A DNA stretch of 64,000 bases, from NCBI GenBank assembly GCA_041905795.1, contig JAYRKL010000022.1, positions 1 to 64,000 of the forward strand. The letters run 5' to 3'. Positions 35,190 through 43,166 of the stretch are shown here, piece after piece. Both the position numbers and the translations under genes were made by a program. Source of the stretch: SHVO01 sp041905795 (GTDB lineage Bacteria; Pseudomonadota; Alphaproteobacteria; Rhodospirillales; Rhodospirillaceae). The notes under the pieces were generated by a model, which saw only the letters and a list, made by a program, of their open reading frames with translations, made no database searches and was not told the origin of the DNA. Within the stretch, counting starts at the first letter, position 1. The number at the start of each line of letters is the position of its first letter.

Positions 35190-36740
35190 ATGGCCAGGTT
35201 GTCGCGGCGCGATGTTCTGAAGACGGTCCCGGCGGCGGCGCTGGCGGCCTGCGCCAAGGCTCCGGCGCCCGACGCCGCGGCCGCGCTGATCGAAATGGGC
35301 GCGCAGGAGGCCGTCGCGCGCATCGCCAAGGGCGAGATCAAGGCGGAAGCCTATGCCAAGCTGCTGCTGGGCCAGTACACCGCGCACAAGGATTTGAACT
35401 GCGTCATCACCATCGACCCGGACAAGGTGCTGGAGGCGTCGCGCGCGGTGGATTTGGCGCGGGCCAAGGGCGGGGCGCTGGGGCCGGCCTCTGGATTGAT
35501 ATTCGCGGTCAAGGACCAGATCGACGCCTTCGGCTATCCCACCACCGGCGGCAACGGCGCCCTCAAGACCAATTTCCCCAACGCCAGCGCCCCGGTGGTG
35601 GAGGCGGTGACGCGCGCCGGCGGCATCGTCTTCGCCAAGACCGCCATGCCCGACATGGTGGCGGGCGGCAGCATCATGGCCACCGACGCCAGCTGGAACC
35701 GCGACTTCGGCAACCCGCGCAACCCCTACGACCAATCGCGCATCACCGGCGGATCGTCGGGCGGCAACGGCGCCATCGTCGCCGCGCGCATCGTGCCGGC
35801 GGCCATCGGCGAGGACACAACAGGATCAGTACGTCTGCCGGCGGCCTGCTGCGGCATCGCCGGGCTCAGGCCTTCCACCTACACCATCGAGAACGCGCTC
35901 TCCGGCGGCAGCCGCAAACGCTGGTCCGACGGCGGCATCGTCGTGCCGCCGGCGGGACTGCTGGACACTTTCGGCCCGATGGCACGCACGGTGGCGGACG
36001 TGGCGTTCCTGGATTCCCTCGTCACCGGCGAGACCGCGCCGGTGCTCGACATCAAGGGTGTCCGCATCGCCGTGCCGCGGGACGGCTACTGGCAGGCGGA
36101 GACCATCGACGCCGGGCTGGCGAAGGTGATGCAGATCGCGTTCGCCAAGCTCAAGGACGCGGGCGCGGTGCTGGTGGAGGTGGACCTGGCCGCGGTGCTG
36201 GAGATCGCCGGCGCCAAGGTCAACCAGGCGCTGCGGCGGCCGGCGGGCCGGAGCCTCGCCGAATGGCTCGCCGCCAATGGGGCGGGGGTGACTCTGGAGC
36301 AGGTCTACGCCGGACGGCCGGTGCCGCCGCCCGCGCCGCAACCCGAGCCGATGTTCGAGCAGGAGCGCCGCTTCATCCTGGAAACCGCGCAGCAGGCTTA
36401 CGCGGATTTTTTCCGCACCAACGGCGTCATCGCCGTGGCCATGCCGGCCCTGGGCGTGCCGGCGCCGCCTCTGGACGAAGCCGGAGCCATGAAGGAATCG
36501 TTCGCGGTCAACGGCAAGACCATCCACAACCGCCGGGTCATTCCGGTGCACTTGAACCTCAGCCCGCGCATGGGCGGGCCGGGGTTGAGTGTGCCGGCGG
36601 GGCTGACCGAGGGAATGCCGGTGGGCCTGTTGCTGGAAGGCATGCCCGGCGACGACGCGCGCATCCTCGGCCTGGGCATGGCGGTGGAGAACGTGCTCGG
36701 GCGGATCCCGGGGCCGACCTATAGAGGCCACACCGCCTGA
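35190..36740 (+). CDS. Exported amidase-signature enzyme (516 aa)
   Basis: GGGGAG precedes ATG 35190. The N-terminus MARLSRRDVLKTVPAAALAACA has a twin-Arg motif and a lipobox-like Cys, so a Tat-exported lipoprotein is likely. The amidase signature triad is visible: Lys in LIFAVKDQIDAFG, Ser in TGGSSGGNGAIVAARI and Ser in GEDTTGSVRLPAACCGIAGLRPS. Length is normal for the family. It hydrolyses amides or possibly peptide/aryl amides; the substrate is unknown. It joins several other exported amide-cleaving enzymes in this 15-kb stretch. The motif ends with two adjacent Cys, which is unusual but not inactivating. Confidence 0.9.
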   Translation: MARLSRRDVLKTVPAAALAACAKAPAPDAAAALIEMGAQEAVARIAKGEIKAEAYAKLLLGQYTAHKDLNCVITIDPDKVLEASRAVDLARAKGGALGPASGLIFAVKDQIDAFGYPTTGGNGALKTNFPNASAPVVEAVTRAGGIVFAKTAMPDMVAGGSIMATDASWNRDFGNPRNPYDQSRITGGSSGGNGAIVAARIVPAAIGEDTTGSVRLPAACCGIAGLRPSTYTIENALSGGSRKRWSDGGIVVPPAGLLDTFGPMARTVADVAFLDSLVTGETAPVLDIKGVRIAVPRDGYWQAETIDAGLAKVMQIAFAKLKDAGAVLVEVDLAAVLEIAGAKVNQALRRPAGRSLAEWLAANGAGVTLEQVYAGRPVPPPAPQPEPMFEQERRFILETAQQAYADFFRTNGVIAVAMPALGVPAPPLDEAGAMKESFAVNGKTIHNRRVIPVHLNLSPRMGGPGLSVPAGLTEGMPVGLLLEGMPGDDARILGLGMAVENVLGRIPGPTYRGHTA

Positions 36741-36811
36741 CGCCGGCCGCTGTTCAAGCTCCCGCGCCGGGGGCGGGGATTATTTTCCACGACGCGGCGT
36801 GACCATGGAAA

Positions 36812-36843
36812 AGAGCCCCGCCGCTGGGCTGGGGCGGGGCTCT
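36812..36843 (-). terminator. Hairpin terminator after small Ala/Lys-rich gene
   Basis: Perfect 11-bp stem AGAGCCCCGCC/GGCGGGGCTCT with a 10-nt loop. On the minus strand it is followed by CTTTTCC, giving an intrinsic terminator for the gene ending at 36866; it may also stop the amidase transcript. Confidence 0.75.
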
Positions 36844-36865
36844 CGTCCTGGGAGAAATATCGGCG

Positions 36866-37141
36866 TTAGGTCGGCTTCTTGTCGGCGGTTTTCTTGTGAT
36901 GCTTCTTCTTGGTGACTTTGGTGTCGGTGGTGGCCTTGGTCTCCGCGGCCTTGGTCTCGACAGCCTTCGCCTCAGGCGCGGCCTTGACCGCGGTGTCGGT
37001 GGCGGCGGTGATCGCGGCGGGTTTCGCCACGGCGGCCGGGGTAGCAGCGGGTGCAGCGGCGGGGGCGGTCGATTGCGCGAAGGCGGGGGCGGCGACGGCG
37101 AAGGCAACGGCGGCGAACAGAGTGGTCTTGAAGGCGCGCAT
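36866..37141 (-). CDS. Small secreted Ala/Lys-rich protein (91 aa)
   Basis: AGGAGA lies upstream of ATG 37141. A signal peptide (MRAFKTTLFAAVAFAVAAPAFA) precedes a low-complexity chain rich in Ala, Thr, Lys and Pro that ends in a very basic tail (VTKKKHHKKTADKKPT). This resembles alphaproteobacterial periplasmic or envelope small proteins with histone-like tails. No domain is recognised. The basic tail could bind polyanions such as LPS or nucleic acid. Translation frame is supported by the signal peptide, ribosome site and following terminator. Confidence 0.65.
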   Translation of the reverse strand: MRAFKTTLFAAVAFAVAAPAFAQSTAPAAAPAATPAAVAKPAAITAATDTAVKAAPEAKAVETKAAETKATTDTKVTKKKHHKKTADKKPT

Positions 37142-37317
37142 GGGTGGAACTCTCCTGTGACCTGGGCTCGGCGGCCCGCGCTGCTGGAGGCGTTTCCAGG
37201 AGGGCGTCGATGTCCGGCGAGCGCCAAGGTCGCGCCGGATCGCGGCCGGAACATGGCTAAACCCGGCCGCTTTTGCAGCCTTCAAGGATGTAATGCCGCC
37301 GCGCCGGCCGGCGAGGG

Positions 37318-38394
37318 TCAGTACTCGTCGAAAATCCGCCGGATTTCCTTGAGGTCCCGGGTCTTGGTGAGGGCGAGCATCAACAGGATGCGGGCCTTCT
37401 GGGCGGTGAGGGTGTCGGCGGGCACGATGTCGCGCTCGTCGTATTCCTTGGCGGCGTAGACGCGGCCGTTGCCGGTGCGTGAGGCGCGCACCAATACAGG
37501 TTTGTCGCCTTTGCCCTTGAGCATGGCGTCGACGGCGTCGCGCTCGACCTTGGACAGGCCGCCGGCGCCGGTGCCGGCGAAGACGATGCCCTTGTCGCCG
37601 GCTTTCACCAGCGCCTGGAACAGCTCGGGCCGCGGTTCGACGTAGGAATAAAGGATGTCCACCGCCGGCAGGGACTTCAGCGCGCGCACGTCGAACTCGG
37701 AGTTCGCGGTGTGGCGCCTGGTGGTGGTGCGATAGAAGGTGACCTTGTCCTCGTCGACATAGCCGAGCACGCCGATTTCCGGGGCGCGGAAGGTCTCGAC
37801 GCGGGTGGTGTTGGTCTTGGTGGCGTCGCGGGCGGCGTTGATCTCGTCGTTGAGCACGATCATCACGCCCCGGCCTTTTGACTCGGGCGCGGCGGCGACG
37901 CGGGTGGCGCTGAGCAGGTTCATGGGGCCGTCGGCGCTGATGGCGGTGGCGGGGCGCATGGAGCCCACCACCACCACCGGGCGGTCGGACTTGACGGTGA
38001 GATTGAGAAAGTAGGCGGTCTCCTCGAGGGTGTTGGTGCCGTGAGTGACGACGACGCCAGCGACCTTGGGATCGGCCAGGGTTTCGTTGATGCGGCGCGA
38101 CAGGGTCAGCCAGTCGGCGATGGCGAGGTTGTTGCTGGCGACATTGACCACCTGTTCGACCTTGATGTCGGCGACGTCGGCCAGCTGCGGCAGGCCTTTC
38201 ACCAGGTCGGCGCCGGTGAGGTTGCCGGCTTTATAGTTGGAGACGTCGGTCGGAGAAGAGCCGGTGCCGGCGATGGTGCCGCCGGTGGAGAACACCCACA
38301 CCAGCGGTTTGGGGGAGGGCGCCTTCTCGTCCGCGGCCTGCGCCAGGCCTGTGAACAGAACGGCGGCGGCGAGAGCGGCTTTGAACGTCGTCAT
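37318..38394 (-). CDS. Exported type II L-asparaginase family protein with altered active site (358 aa)
   Basis: The start at 38394 has GGGGGAAAG upstream and a signal peptide (MTTFKAALAAAVLFTGLAQA). WVFSTGGTIAGTGS holds the nucleophile Thr, SNYKAG the catalytic Tyr, and RDATKTNTT the Lys of the second triad, all as in AnsB. The second signature reads VVVTHGTNTLEETAYFL: the Asp after the Thr (Asp90 in E. coli numbering) is Asn (codon AAC), and the substrate residue after Ser58 is Asn rather than Gln (VASNNL). So periplasmic asparagine/glutamine hydrolysis is the family role, but activity or specificity here may differ. It is divergent from a cytochrome c gene. Confidence 0.9.
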   Translation of the reverse strand: MTTFKAALAAAVLFTGLAQAADEKAPSPKPLVWVFSTGGTIAGTGSSPTDVSNYKAGNLTGADLVKGLPQLADVADIKVEQVVNVASNNLAIADWLTLSRRINETLADPKVAGVVVTHGTNTLEETAYFLNLTVKSDRPVVVVGSMRPATAISADGPMNLLSATRVAAAPESKGRGVMIVLNDEINAARDATKTNTTRVETFRAPEIGVLGYVDEDKVTFYRTTTRRHTANSEFDVRALKSLPAVDILYSYVEPRPELFQALVKAGDKGIVFAGTGAGGLSKVERDAVDAMLKGKGDKPVLVRASRTGNGRVYAAKEYDERDIVPADTLTAQKARILLMLALTKTRDLKEIRRIFDEY

Positions 38395-38568
38395 GTCTTT
38401 CCCCCGGCGAAATGGACCCTGTCCGGTGGTAACACACGGCGCCAAAAACTGTCATCTAGATCACAACCATGACAGGTGGGGCCAACCCACGGAAATGTTC
38501 ATGGTGGCGGGGCAGGCCTTTGGCTAAGGCTTCGGCATCGTCCGTATATATGGAGTCATTGGGATCTC

Positions 38569-39012
38569 ATGTCCGCCGTCCGTATCCTGGGTTTCGCCGC
38601 CTCCGCCGCCCTGATCGCTTTCACCGCGACCTCCGTCACGTCCTGGGCCGCCGCCCCGGCGCGCCAGCCCGACCTGAATAAAGGGGCGGCACTGTATGAA
38701 GAGTGCAAGGGCTGCCACAGTCCGACCGAGAACGTGGTGGGCCCGCGCCATTGCGGCGTGACCGGCCGCAAGGCGGGCACGGTCGCCGACTACCAGTATT
38801 CCGACGTCATGAAGAACTCCAAGATCGTGTGGACCGACGACAAGTTGCAGGAGTTCCTGACCTCGCCCATCAGCTATCTGTCGGGCACCAACATGGGTTT
38901 CGCCGGGTTCTTCGACGCCAACGACCGCACCGACGTCATCGCCTGGCTGCATAAGGTCGCCGAGGACCCGTCCTGCGGCGCCTTGCCGGAAGGCGCCACC
39001 GGCCAGCACTAG
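38569..39012 (+). CDS. Periplasmic class I cytochrome c (147 aa)
   Basis: Starting at ATG 38569, a signal peptide (MSAVRILGFAASAALIAFTATSVTSWAA) precedes YEECKGCHSPTENVVGPRHCGVTGRKAG with one CKGCH heme site, and YLSGTNMGFAGFF provides the likely axial Met. Spacing and the VGPxxxGVxGRxAG block match mitochondrial-type cytochrome c2. A pair of extra Cys (RHCGV and PSCGAL) may form a disulfide. Divergent from the asparaginase gene with a ~170-nt shared region, so the two may respond to the same signal, but no operator was identified. Confidence 0.92.
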   Translation: MSAVRILGFAASAALIAFTATSVTSWAAAPARQPDLNKGAALYEECKGCHSPTENVVGPRHCGVTGRKAGTVADYQYSDVMKNSKIVWTDDKLQEFLTSPISYLSGTNMGFAGFFDANDRTDVIAWLHKVAEDPSCGALPEGATGQH

Positions 39013-39033
39013 ACTTATAATTGGTTTGCGCGA

Positions 39034-39282
39034 TCAGTTCGCGCGCCCGGCCGGGGTATCGAGAATACCCCGGACGGAGCGGGCGACCCGGGTCCAGGCT
39101 TCAGCGCGGTCCTCGTCGCCGGCGCCCAGCGCCGCGGCGCTGAGCGCCAGGGCTTCCTGTTCTGCGGCATCGCCGTGGCGGCGAACCATATCCTGAGCCG
39201 AACGGTAGACATCGACCTCGCTCATGGCCATGCGCTTGGTGATGAGCTGGAAGGTGAGGAACCTGGCGATGCGGTTGAGCAT
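39034..39282 (-). CDS. Small protein of unknown function (82 aa)
   Basis: The protein begins MLNRIARFLTFQLITKRMAMSEVDVYRSAQDMVRRHG; an internal start at MAMSEVDVY is equally possible and would remove the short hydrophobic lead. The rest is a soluble helical region (DAAEQEALALSAAALGAGDEDRAEAWTRVARSVRGIL), resembling small alphaproteobacterial DUF6961-type proteins; the family name is tentative. Its stop is close to the convergent cytochrome c gene, and it follows the DUF2306 gene on the same strand by 48 nt, possibly in the same transcript. Confidence 0.65.
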   Translation of the reverse strand: MLNRIARFLTFQLITKRMAMSEVDVYRSAQDMVRRHGDAAEQEALALSAAALGAGDEDRAEAWTRVARSVRGILDTPAGRAN

Positions 39283-39330
39283 GGGGCAGTGATACCCCAG
39301 GCCGCACGATTACGCCAATCGCGGCACCCG

Positions 39331-39945
39331 TCAGCCGCGTTTGAGAAAGGCCTCGGCCACCATCAGGTTCGGCACCCAGCACAGGAACGAGATCGCCGCA
39401 TAGCCCGTGAGGAATGGCACCGGGACCACCAGCAGCAGCGGTAGATACAGCCGCAGGGTGACGGCGGCGAAGGTCAGCGCGAAGGAACGGATCATCCATG
39501 CCCGGTGTGCCGCGAAGCGCCGTTCGAGCGCGGCTTTGAGCGCGAGCGTGGTGACGGTCATCCAGGCGATGGCCAAGAGGCCGAAGCCGGCGGTGGCCAC
39601 CGGGCCGGCGGTGGAGCCCAAGGCCAGCATGAACCCTGAGATCCCGCCCGCGGTGCAGCCCAGCGCATAGAGCCGGCCGAGCCAGCGGTGCACGGCCGGG
39701 CGTTTGGCGCGCAGGCCCTTGAGGAACTGGAACGGCGCTACGAGCAGGGCGGTGGCGGCGCCCGCCACATGCACCGGCAGCCAGGTGGGCGTGTAAGGGT
39801 TCGCCATCACATTGGCGGGCGCCGGGCCGGCGTGGGTGAGGTAGCGGTAGGACACCAGCGCGACCGCCACGCTGAACAGGGTGCCGAGGCCATAGACGAG
39901 CGTGTGGAGCGGCGGACGGTGCGGCAGGGCCTGACTGCGGGTCAT
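39331..39945 (-). CDS. DUF2306 multi-spanning membrane protein (204 aa)
   Basis: The chain has about six hydrophobic segments (VYGLGTLFSVAVALVSYRYL, LPVHVAGAATALLVAPFQFL, LYALGCTAGGISGFMLALG, GFGLLAIAWMTVTTLAL, MIRSFALTFAAVTLRLYLPLLLV, GYAAISFLCWVPNLMVAEAF). FQFLKGLRAKRPAVHRWLGRLY and RRFAAHRAWMIRSFALTFAAVTLR carry the conserved basic and His residues of DUF2306. Its role is unknown; the conserved His suggest heme or quinone contact but that is speculative. It is preceded by an ATTACAT palindrome and a TetR gene, so expression is likely TetR-controlled. Confidence 0.85.
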   Translation of the reverse strand: MTRSQALPHRPPLHTLVYGLGTLFSVAVALVSYRYLTHAGPAPANVMANPYTPTWLPVHVAGAATALLVAPFQFLKGLRAKRPAVHRWLGRLYALGCTAGGISGFMLALGSTAGPVATAGFGLLAIAWMTVTTLALKAALERRFAAHRAWMIRSFALTFAAVTLRLYLPLLLVVPVPFLTGYAAISFLCWVPNLMVAEAFLKRG

Positions 39946-39956
39946 GACGGTCTCTG

Positions 39957-40024
39957 ATGTAATACAATATTACATTAACCCCGGGCGTGCCGGAGTCAAG
40001 CCGGTATGTTTTAGGATATTACAT
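39957..40024. promoter_or_regulatory. Likely TetR operator: ATTACAT palindrome plus extra half-site
   Basis: A perfect 19-bp dyad, ATGTAAT-ACAAT-ATTACAT, spans 39957-39975, 12 nt before the DUF2306 start codon. A third ATTACAT half-site is at 40018-40024, just after the tetR stop region. Size and position suit a TetR-family dimer operator acting on the DUF2306 gene. Confidence 0.7.
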
Positions 40025-40032
40025 GAGGCGGC

Positions 40033-40620
40033 TCAGCGGGCGATGTCGGCGATCAGGCCGGCCAGCGGCGCGTCCCTGAGCAGGCCCTGCTGGCTGAGCA
40101 TGGCCACGCCGTGAAGCCCGGCCCAGATGCGCAGCGCCTTGGGCGGGCGCCTGGCGGCGGGGCCGGGAATGGCGTTCACCAGCAATTGGAAACTGCCTTC
40201 CGCCACCCTGAGCAGGACGCTGTTGGCCGGCGCCTGCACCAAGACCGCCGAGGCGAACATCAGGCGGTAGAGGCCGGGACGGGCCAGGGCGAAGGCGACA
40301 TAGGCCCGGCACATGTCGTGGAGGCGGCGCTTGCCGGTACTAGCGCCGGCGGCGGCCAGCGCCGCGGTGAAGGCGGTGAAACCTTCCTCGGCCACGGCAC
40401 GGAGCAGGGTGTCGCGGTCGGCGAAATGGCGGAAGGGCGCGGCTTGCGACACGCCCAGCGCGCGGGCGAGGCCGGCGAGGCTGACGGTTTCGGCGCCGGC
40501 CTTGTCGACGGCGGCGGCGGCGGCGGCGATCAAGGCCTGGCGCAGGTCGCCGTGATGATAGTCGCCGCGGGGCTTGGCGTGCGGCTTGGTCCGCGTCTTG
40601 GGGGATGATGTGCGTGCCAC
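40033..40620 (-). CDS. TetR/AcrR-family transcriptional regulator (195 aa)
   Basis: The start is GTG 40620 (reading VARTSSPKTRTKPHAKPRG); a TTG at 40638 is an alternative. The N-terminal HTH is clear: LRQALIAAAAAAVDKAGAETVSLAGLARALGVSQAAPFRHFADRDTLLRAVAEEGF. The C-terminal ligand domain with ALARPGLYRLMFAS and WAGLHGVAMLSQQGLL fits the TetR group with a WHG-type domain. It lies upstream of the DUF2306 membrane gene on the same strand, with a palindromic ATTACAT operator between them, so it probably represses that gene. The ligand is unknown. Confidence 0.92.
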   Translation of the reverse strand: MARTSSPKTRTKPHAKPRGDYHHGDLRQALIAAAAAAVDKAGAETVSLAGLARALGVSQAAPFRHFADRDTLLRAVAEEGFTAFTAALAAAGASTGKRRLHDMCRAYVAFALARPGLYRLMFASAVLVQAPANSVLLRVAEGSFQLLVNAIPGPAARRPPKALRIWAGLHGVAMLSQQGLLRDAPLAGLIADIAR

Positions 40621-40724
40621 GGGGATGATGTAGTCCAAACCGCGGCGGCCTGCAAATCCAGCGCCTCAAACATCTGTGCGCCGCGCGGGCCCTCCAGTAA
40701 GGTGCGCACAGGCTTTTGCACCGG

Positions 40725-42221
40725 ATGCACCTCTTGGAGTCCACGACCTCTCGCCTCTCCGCGGCCGAACTGGCGGCGCTGACCGACAAAGCCTGGCTGG
40801 CGGACGCGCGCAACCTGGCGTCCGTGGCGCGCGCGGGGTACGAGGCGGTGCTGCGCCATGATTCCTCCCATGTGTTCGCGCTGTCGCGGCTCCTGACCAT
40901 GGATGGGGCCGAAGGACGGCTGGAGGAGGCCGAAGTCCGTCACCGGCGCCTGGTGGAAAGCCTGGAGCGGGCGGACCTGACGGCGGTGCATTGGCCCTAT
41001 CTCGCGGCCATCGCCTTTCAGGACGTGCTGCGGCCGCTGCCGCGCGCGGTCTACCGGGCGGTGACGGCGGAACTGGACCGGCGCCTGCCGGCGCCGGGGA
41101 GACCCGCGCGGAAAGACACAAAAGGGCGGCGGTTGAGGGTCGGTTATCTCTCGGAGCTGTTCCGCGATCATCCGGTCGGCCATGTCACCGCGCCGCTGTT
41201 CGCGGCTCATGACCGCGCGCGGTTCGAGGTGCATGTGTTCCACCGCACGGCGGCGCCCAATCCCTATACCGACGCCATCCGCAAGGGCGCGGAGCATTTC
41301 ATCGCCCTGCCGCCGGCGCCCAAGGACATGGCGGCGGCGATCGCGGCGCGGGATTTGGACATCCTAGTCTATATCGACGGTTACACCGAACTCGACCTGC
41401 TGCAGGCGGTGGCGATGAAACCGGCGCCGGTGCAGGCGTTTTGGCTGGGGCATCCGGGCGGCTGCGACATTTCGGCGATCGATTACCTGATCGCCGACGA
41501 CATTGTGGTGCCGCCGGGCGAGGAGCCCTTGTACCGCGCCCAGGTCGTGCGCCTGCCGGGACCCTATCACTGCGCGGCGCCGCAGAAGACCGCGGCGCCG
41601 GTGACCCGCGCCTGGGCCGGGTTGCCCGAAGACGGCTTTGTGTTCTGCGCGTTCAACAATCCCGAAAAGATCGACCGCGCGGTGTTCGAGGTGTGGATGA
41701 ACATCCTGGCGCGGGTTCCCGACAGCCTGCTGTGGCTGAGCCGCGCCACGCCGGAGGTGGCGCAGAACCTGCGGACGGCGGCGGCGGCGCGCGGCGTGGA
41801 CGGCCACCGCCTGGTGTTCGCCCCTCGGGTGCCGGACAAGAGCCAGCATATGGCGCGCCATCAATTGTGCGGGCTGTTCCTGGACACCTTCACCTATAAC
41901 GCCAATTCCACCGCCCTCGACGCATTGTGGGCGGGCTTGCCGGTGCTGACCTGCAGAGGCGCCCGGTTCGGCGGACGCTTCGGCGCCACGGCGCTGACGT
42001 CGCTGGGGCTCGAGGGATTGATCTGCGGGACGCCGGTGGACTATGAGGACCGCGCGGTGCGCCTCGCCACCGATCCCGCGGACCGCGACGAATTCCACGG
42101 CCTCCTGGCCGGCAACCGCTATACCGAACCGTTGTTCCAGGTGGACCGGTTCTGCCGCGGCTTCGAGGATGCGCTGGAGCGCATGATTCAGGAGAGCGGG
42201 GCTCCCATCACTGGATTTTAA
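40725..42221 (+). CDS. O-GlcNAc transferase-like (GT41/SPINDLY) glycosyltransferase (498 aa)
   Basis: The start is ATG 40725 (MHLLESTTSRLSAAELAALT). A short helical N-terminus replaces the long TPR array usual in this family. The catalytic half has LRVGYLSELFRDHPVGHVTAPLF, FWLGHPGGCDISAIDYLIADDIVVPPGEE, FVFCAFNNPEKIDRAVFEVWMNILARVPDSLLWL, RLVFAPRVPDKSQHMARHQLCGLFLDTFTYNANSTALDALWAGLPVLTCRG and FGATALTSLGLEGLI, all hallmarks of GT41 enzymes. Bacterial members glycosylate proteins or other acceptors with UDP-sugars in the cytoplasm; the target is unknown. It overlaps the 3' end of the next convergent gene by 14 nt. Confidence 0.9.
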   Translation: MHLLESTTSRLSAAELAALTDKAWLADARNLASVARAGYEAVLRHDSSHVFALSRLLTMDGAEGRLEEAEVRHRRLVESLERADLTAVHWPYLAAIAFQDVLRPLPRAVYRAVTAELDRRLPAPGRPARKDTKGRRLRVGYLSELFRDHPVGHVTAPLFAAHDRARFEVHVFHRTAAPNPYTDAIRKGAEHFIALPPAPKDMAAAIAARDLDILVYIDGYTELDLLQAVAMKPAPVQAFWLGHPGGCDISAIDYLIADDIVVPPGEEPLYRAQVVRLPGPYHCAAPQKTAAPVTRAWAGLPEDGFVFCAFNNPEKIDRAVFEVWMNILARVPDSLLWLSRATPEVAQNLRTAAAARGVDGHRLVFAPRVPDKSQHMARHQLCGLFLDTFTYNANSTALDALWAGLPVLTCRGARFGGRFGATALTSLGLEGLICGTPVDYEDRAVRLATDPADRDEFHGLLAGNRYTEPLFQVDRFCRGFEDALERMIQESGAPITGF

Positions 42222-42948
42222 GCTTATCGGCCACCTGCGCCGTCAGATCCATGAAGCGGCCGGAGTCATTGGCGGCGCAGGCCCTGAGCACGGCGCCGAC
42301 CACCTGCGGCTTCGCGTCCATGGGCACGGCCACCTCGGCGTTATGCGCGAGCTTGTAACCCTGGATGAAGGCGAAGGCCCACATCTCGGCGATGTCGCTG
42401 CGGATGGCGTCGCCCGAGCCGCCGGCTTTGGCGGCAAGGTGGGCCTTGCAGGTGTAGTCGCTGATCTTGATCCCGCCGAAGATCTCGTCCGGCATCTTGA
42501 GCGGCGCCTTGGCGAGGTTGGCGACGCCGATGGCCAGGATCGACGCGGCCGGGAAGGCGCGGCAGGCGCTGTCCAGGCTATCGGCGAGTGCGGCGCTGTC
42601 GGCGGCGGCGTCGCTGAAGGTGAGGTCGCCGTTGGCGCGGTGCAGGCCGGTGAGGTTGCCCTGCATCCACACCCGCGCGATCACCGAGCGCAGGCGGTTG
42701 GTGGCGTTCTCGCCGGCGCCGTTGGTGTAATCCAGGCAACTGAAGGTCGCGGGATTGAATTCATCGCCTTTGGGCCGGCCGGCCTTGCCGGGAGGCCCGC
42801 CGCGCCCGCCGCCGCCGGGGGGACGCATGCCTCCTTTGCTGCCGCCGGGAGGCGGGCCCATGCCGCCGCCCATCTGTGCGACAGCCGCCGGCGCCGCGAG
42901 CGCCAAGGCCATGACAGCGGTGATCACCATGCGGACGGCTGTGTTCAT
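42208..42948 (-). CDS. Secreted protein with two HdeA-like helical repeats (246 aa)
   Basis: A signal peptide (MNTAVRMVITAVMALALAAPAAVA) is followed by a Gly/Pro/Met-rich stretch (GGGMGPPPGGSKGGM...). Two related units follow, each starting with an aromatic/Cys block: FSCLDYTNGAGENATNRLRSVIARVWMQGNLTG with later CRAFP, and YTCKAHLAAKAGGSGDAIRSDIAEMWAFAFIQGYK with later LRACAAN. This Cys-to-Cys helical pattern is like HdeA/HdeB acid-chaperone domains, which have one disulfide each. HdeA membership is inference from pattern; the Gly/Pro-rich region is unusual for that family. Confidence 0.6.
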   Translation of the reverse strand: MNTAVRMVITAVMALALAAPAAVAQMGGGMGPPPGGSKGGMRPPGGGGRGGPPGKAGRPKGDEFNPATFSCLDYTNGAGENATNRLRSVIARVWMQGNLTGLHRANGDLTFSDAAADSAALADSLDSACRAFPAASILAIGVANLAKAPLKMPDEIFGGIKISDYTCKAHLAAKAGGSGDAIRSDIAEMWAFAFIQGYKLAHNAEVAVPMDAKPQVVGAVLRACAANDSGRFMDLTAQVADKLKIQ

Positions 42949-43094
42949 GCGAAGGTCCCCGGAAGCACGCTTTATATGTTGAACGCGATATATAGGACGC
43001 AGGATATAGGACGCGGGGCCGGGCGAAGTCCGGCGGCGGAATGTTAGCCCGGATCGCGCCCCGGGTACGTGGGTAAGAAACCCATATATCCCGG

Positions 43095-43121
43095 TTGACG
43101 CGCCGGGCGGCGCTTTATAGC
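43095..43121 (+). promoter_or_regulatory. Possible sigma-70-type promoter for the proline-rich gene
   Basis: TTGACG (43095-43100) and TATAGC (43116-43121), spacing 15 (slightly short), about 46 nt before the start codon. Upstream at 42990-43000 and 43004-43014 is a direct repeat ATATAGGACGC that may be an operator for this divergent region. Confidence 0.35.
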
Positions 43122-43166
43122 GTCGGGAGCTTCAACGACACGACTTCAACAACACGGGGGGAAAGA

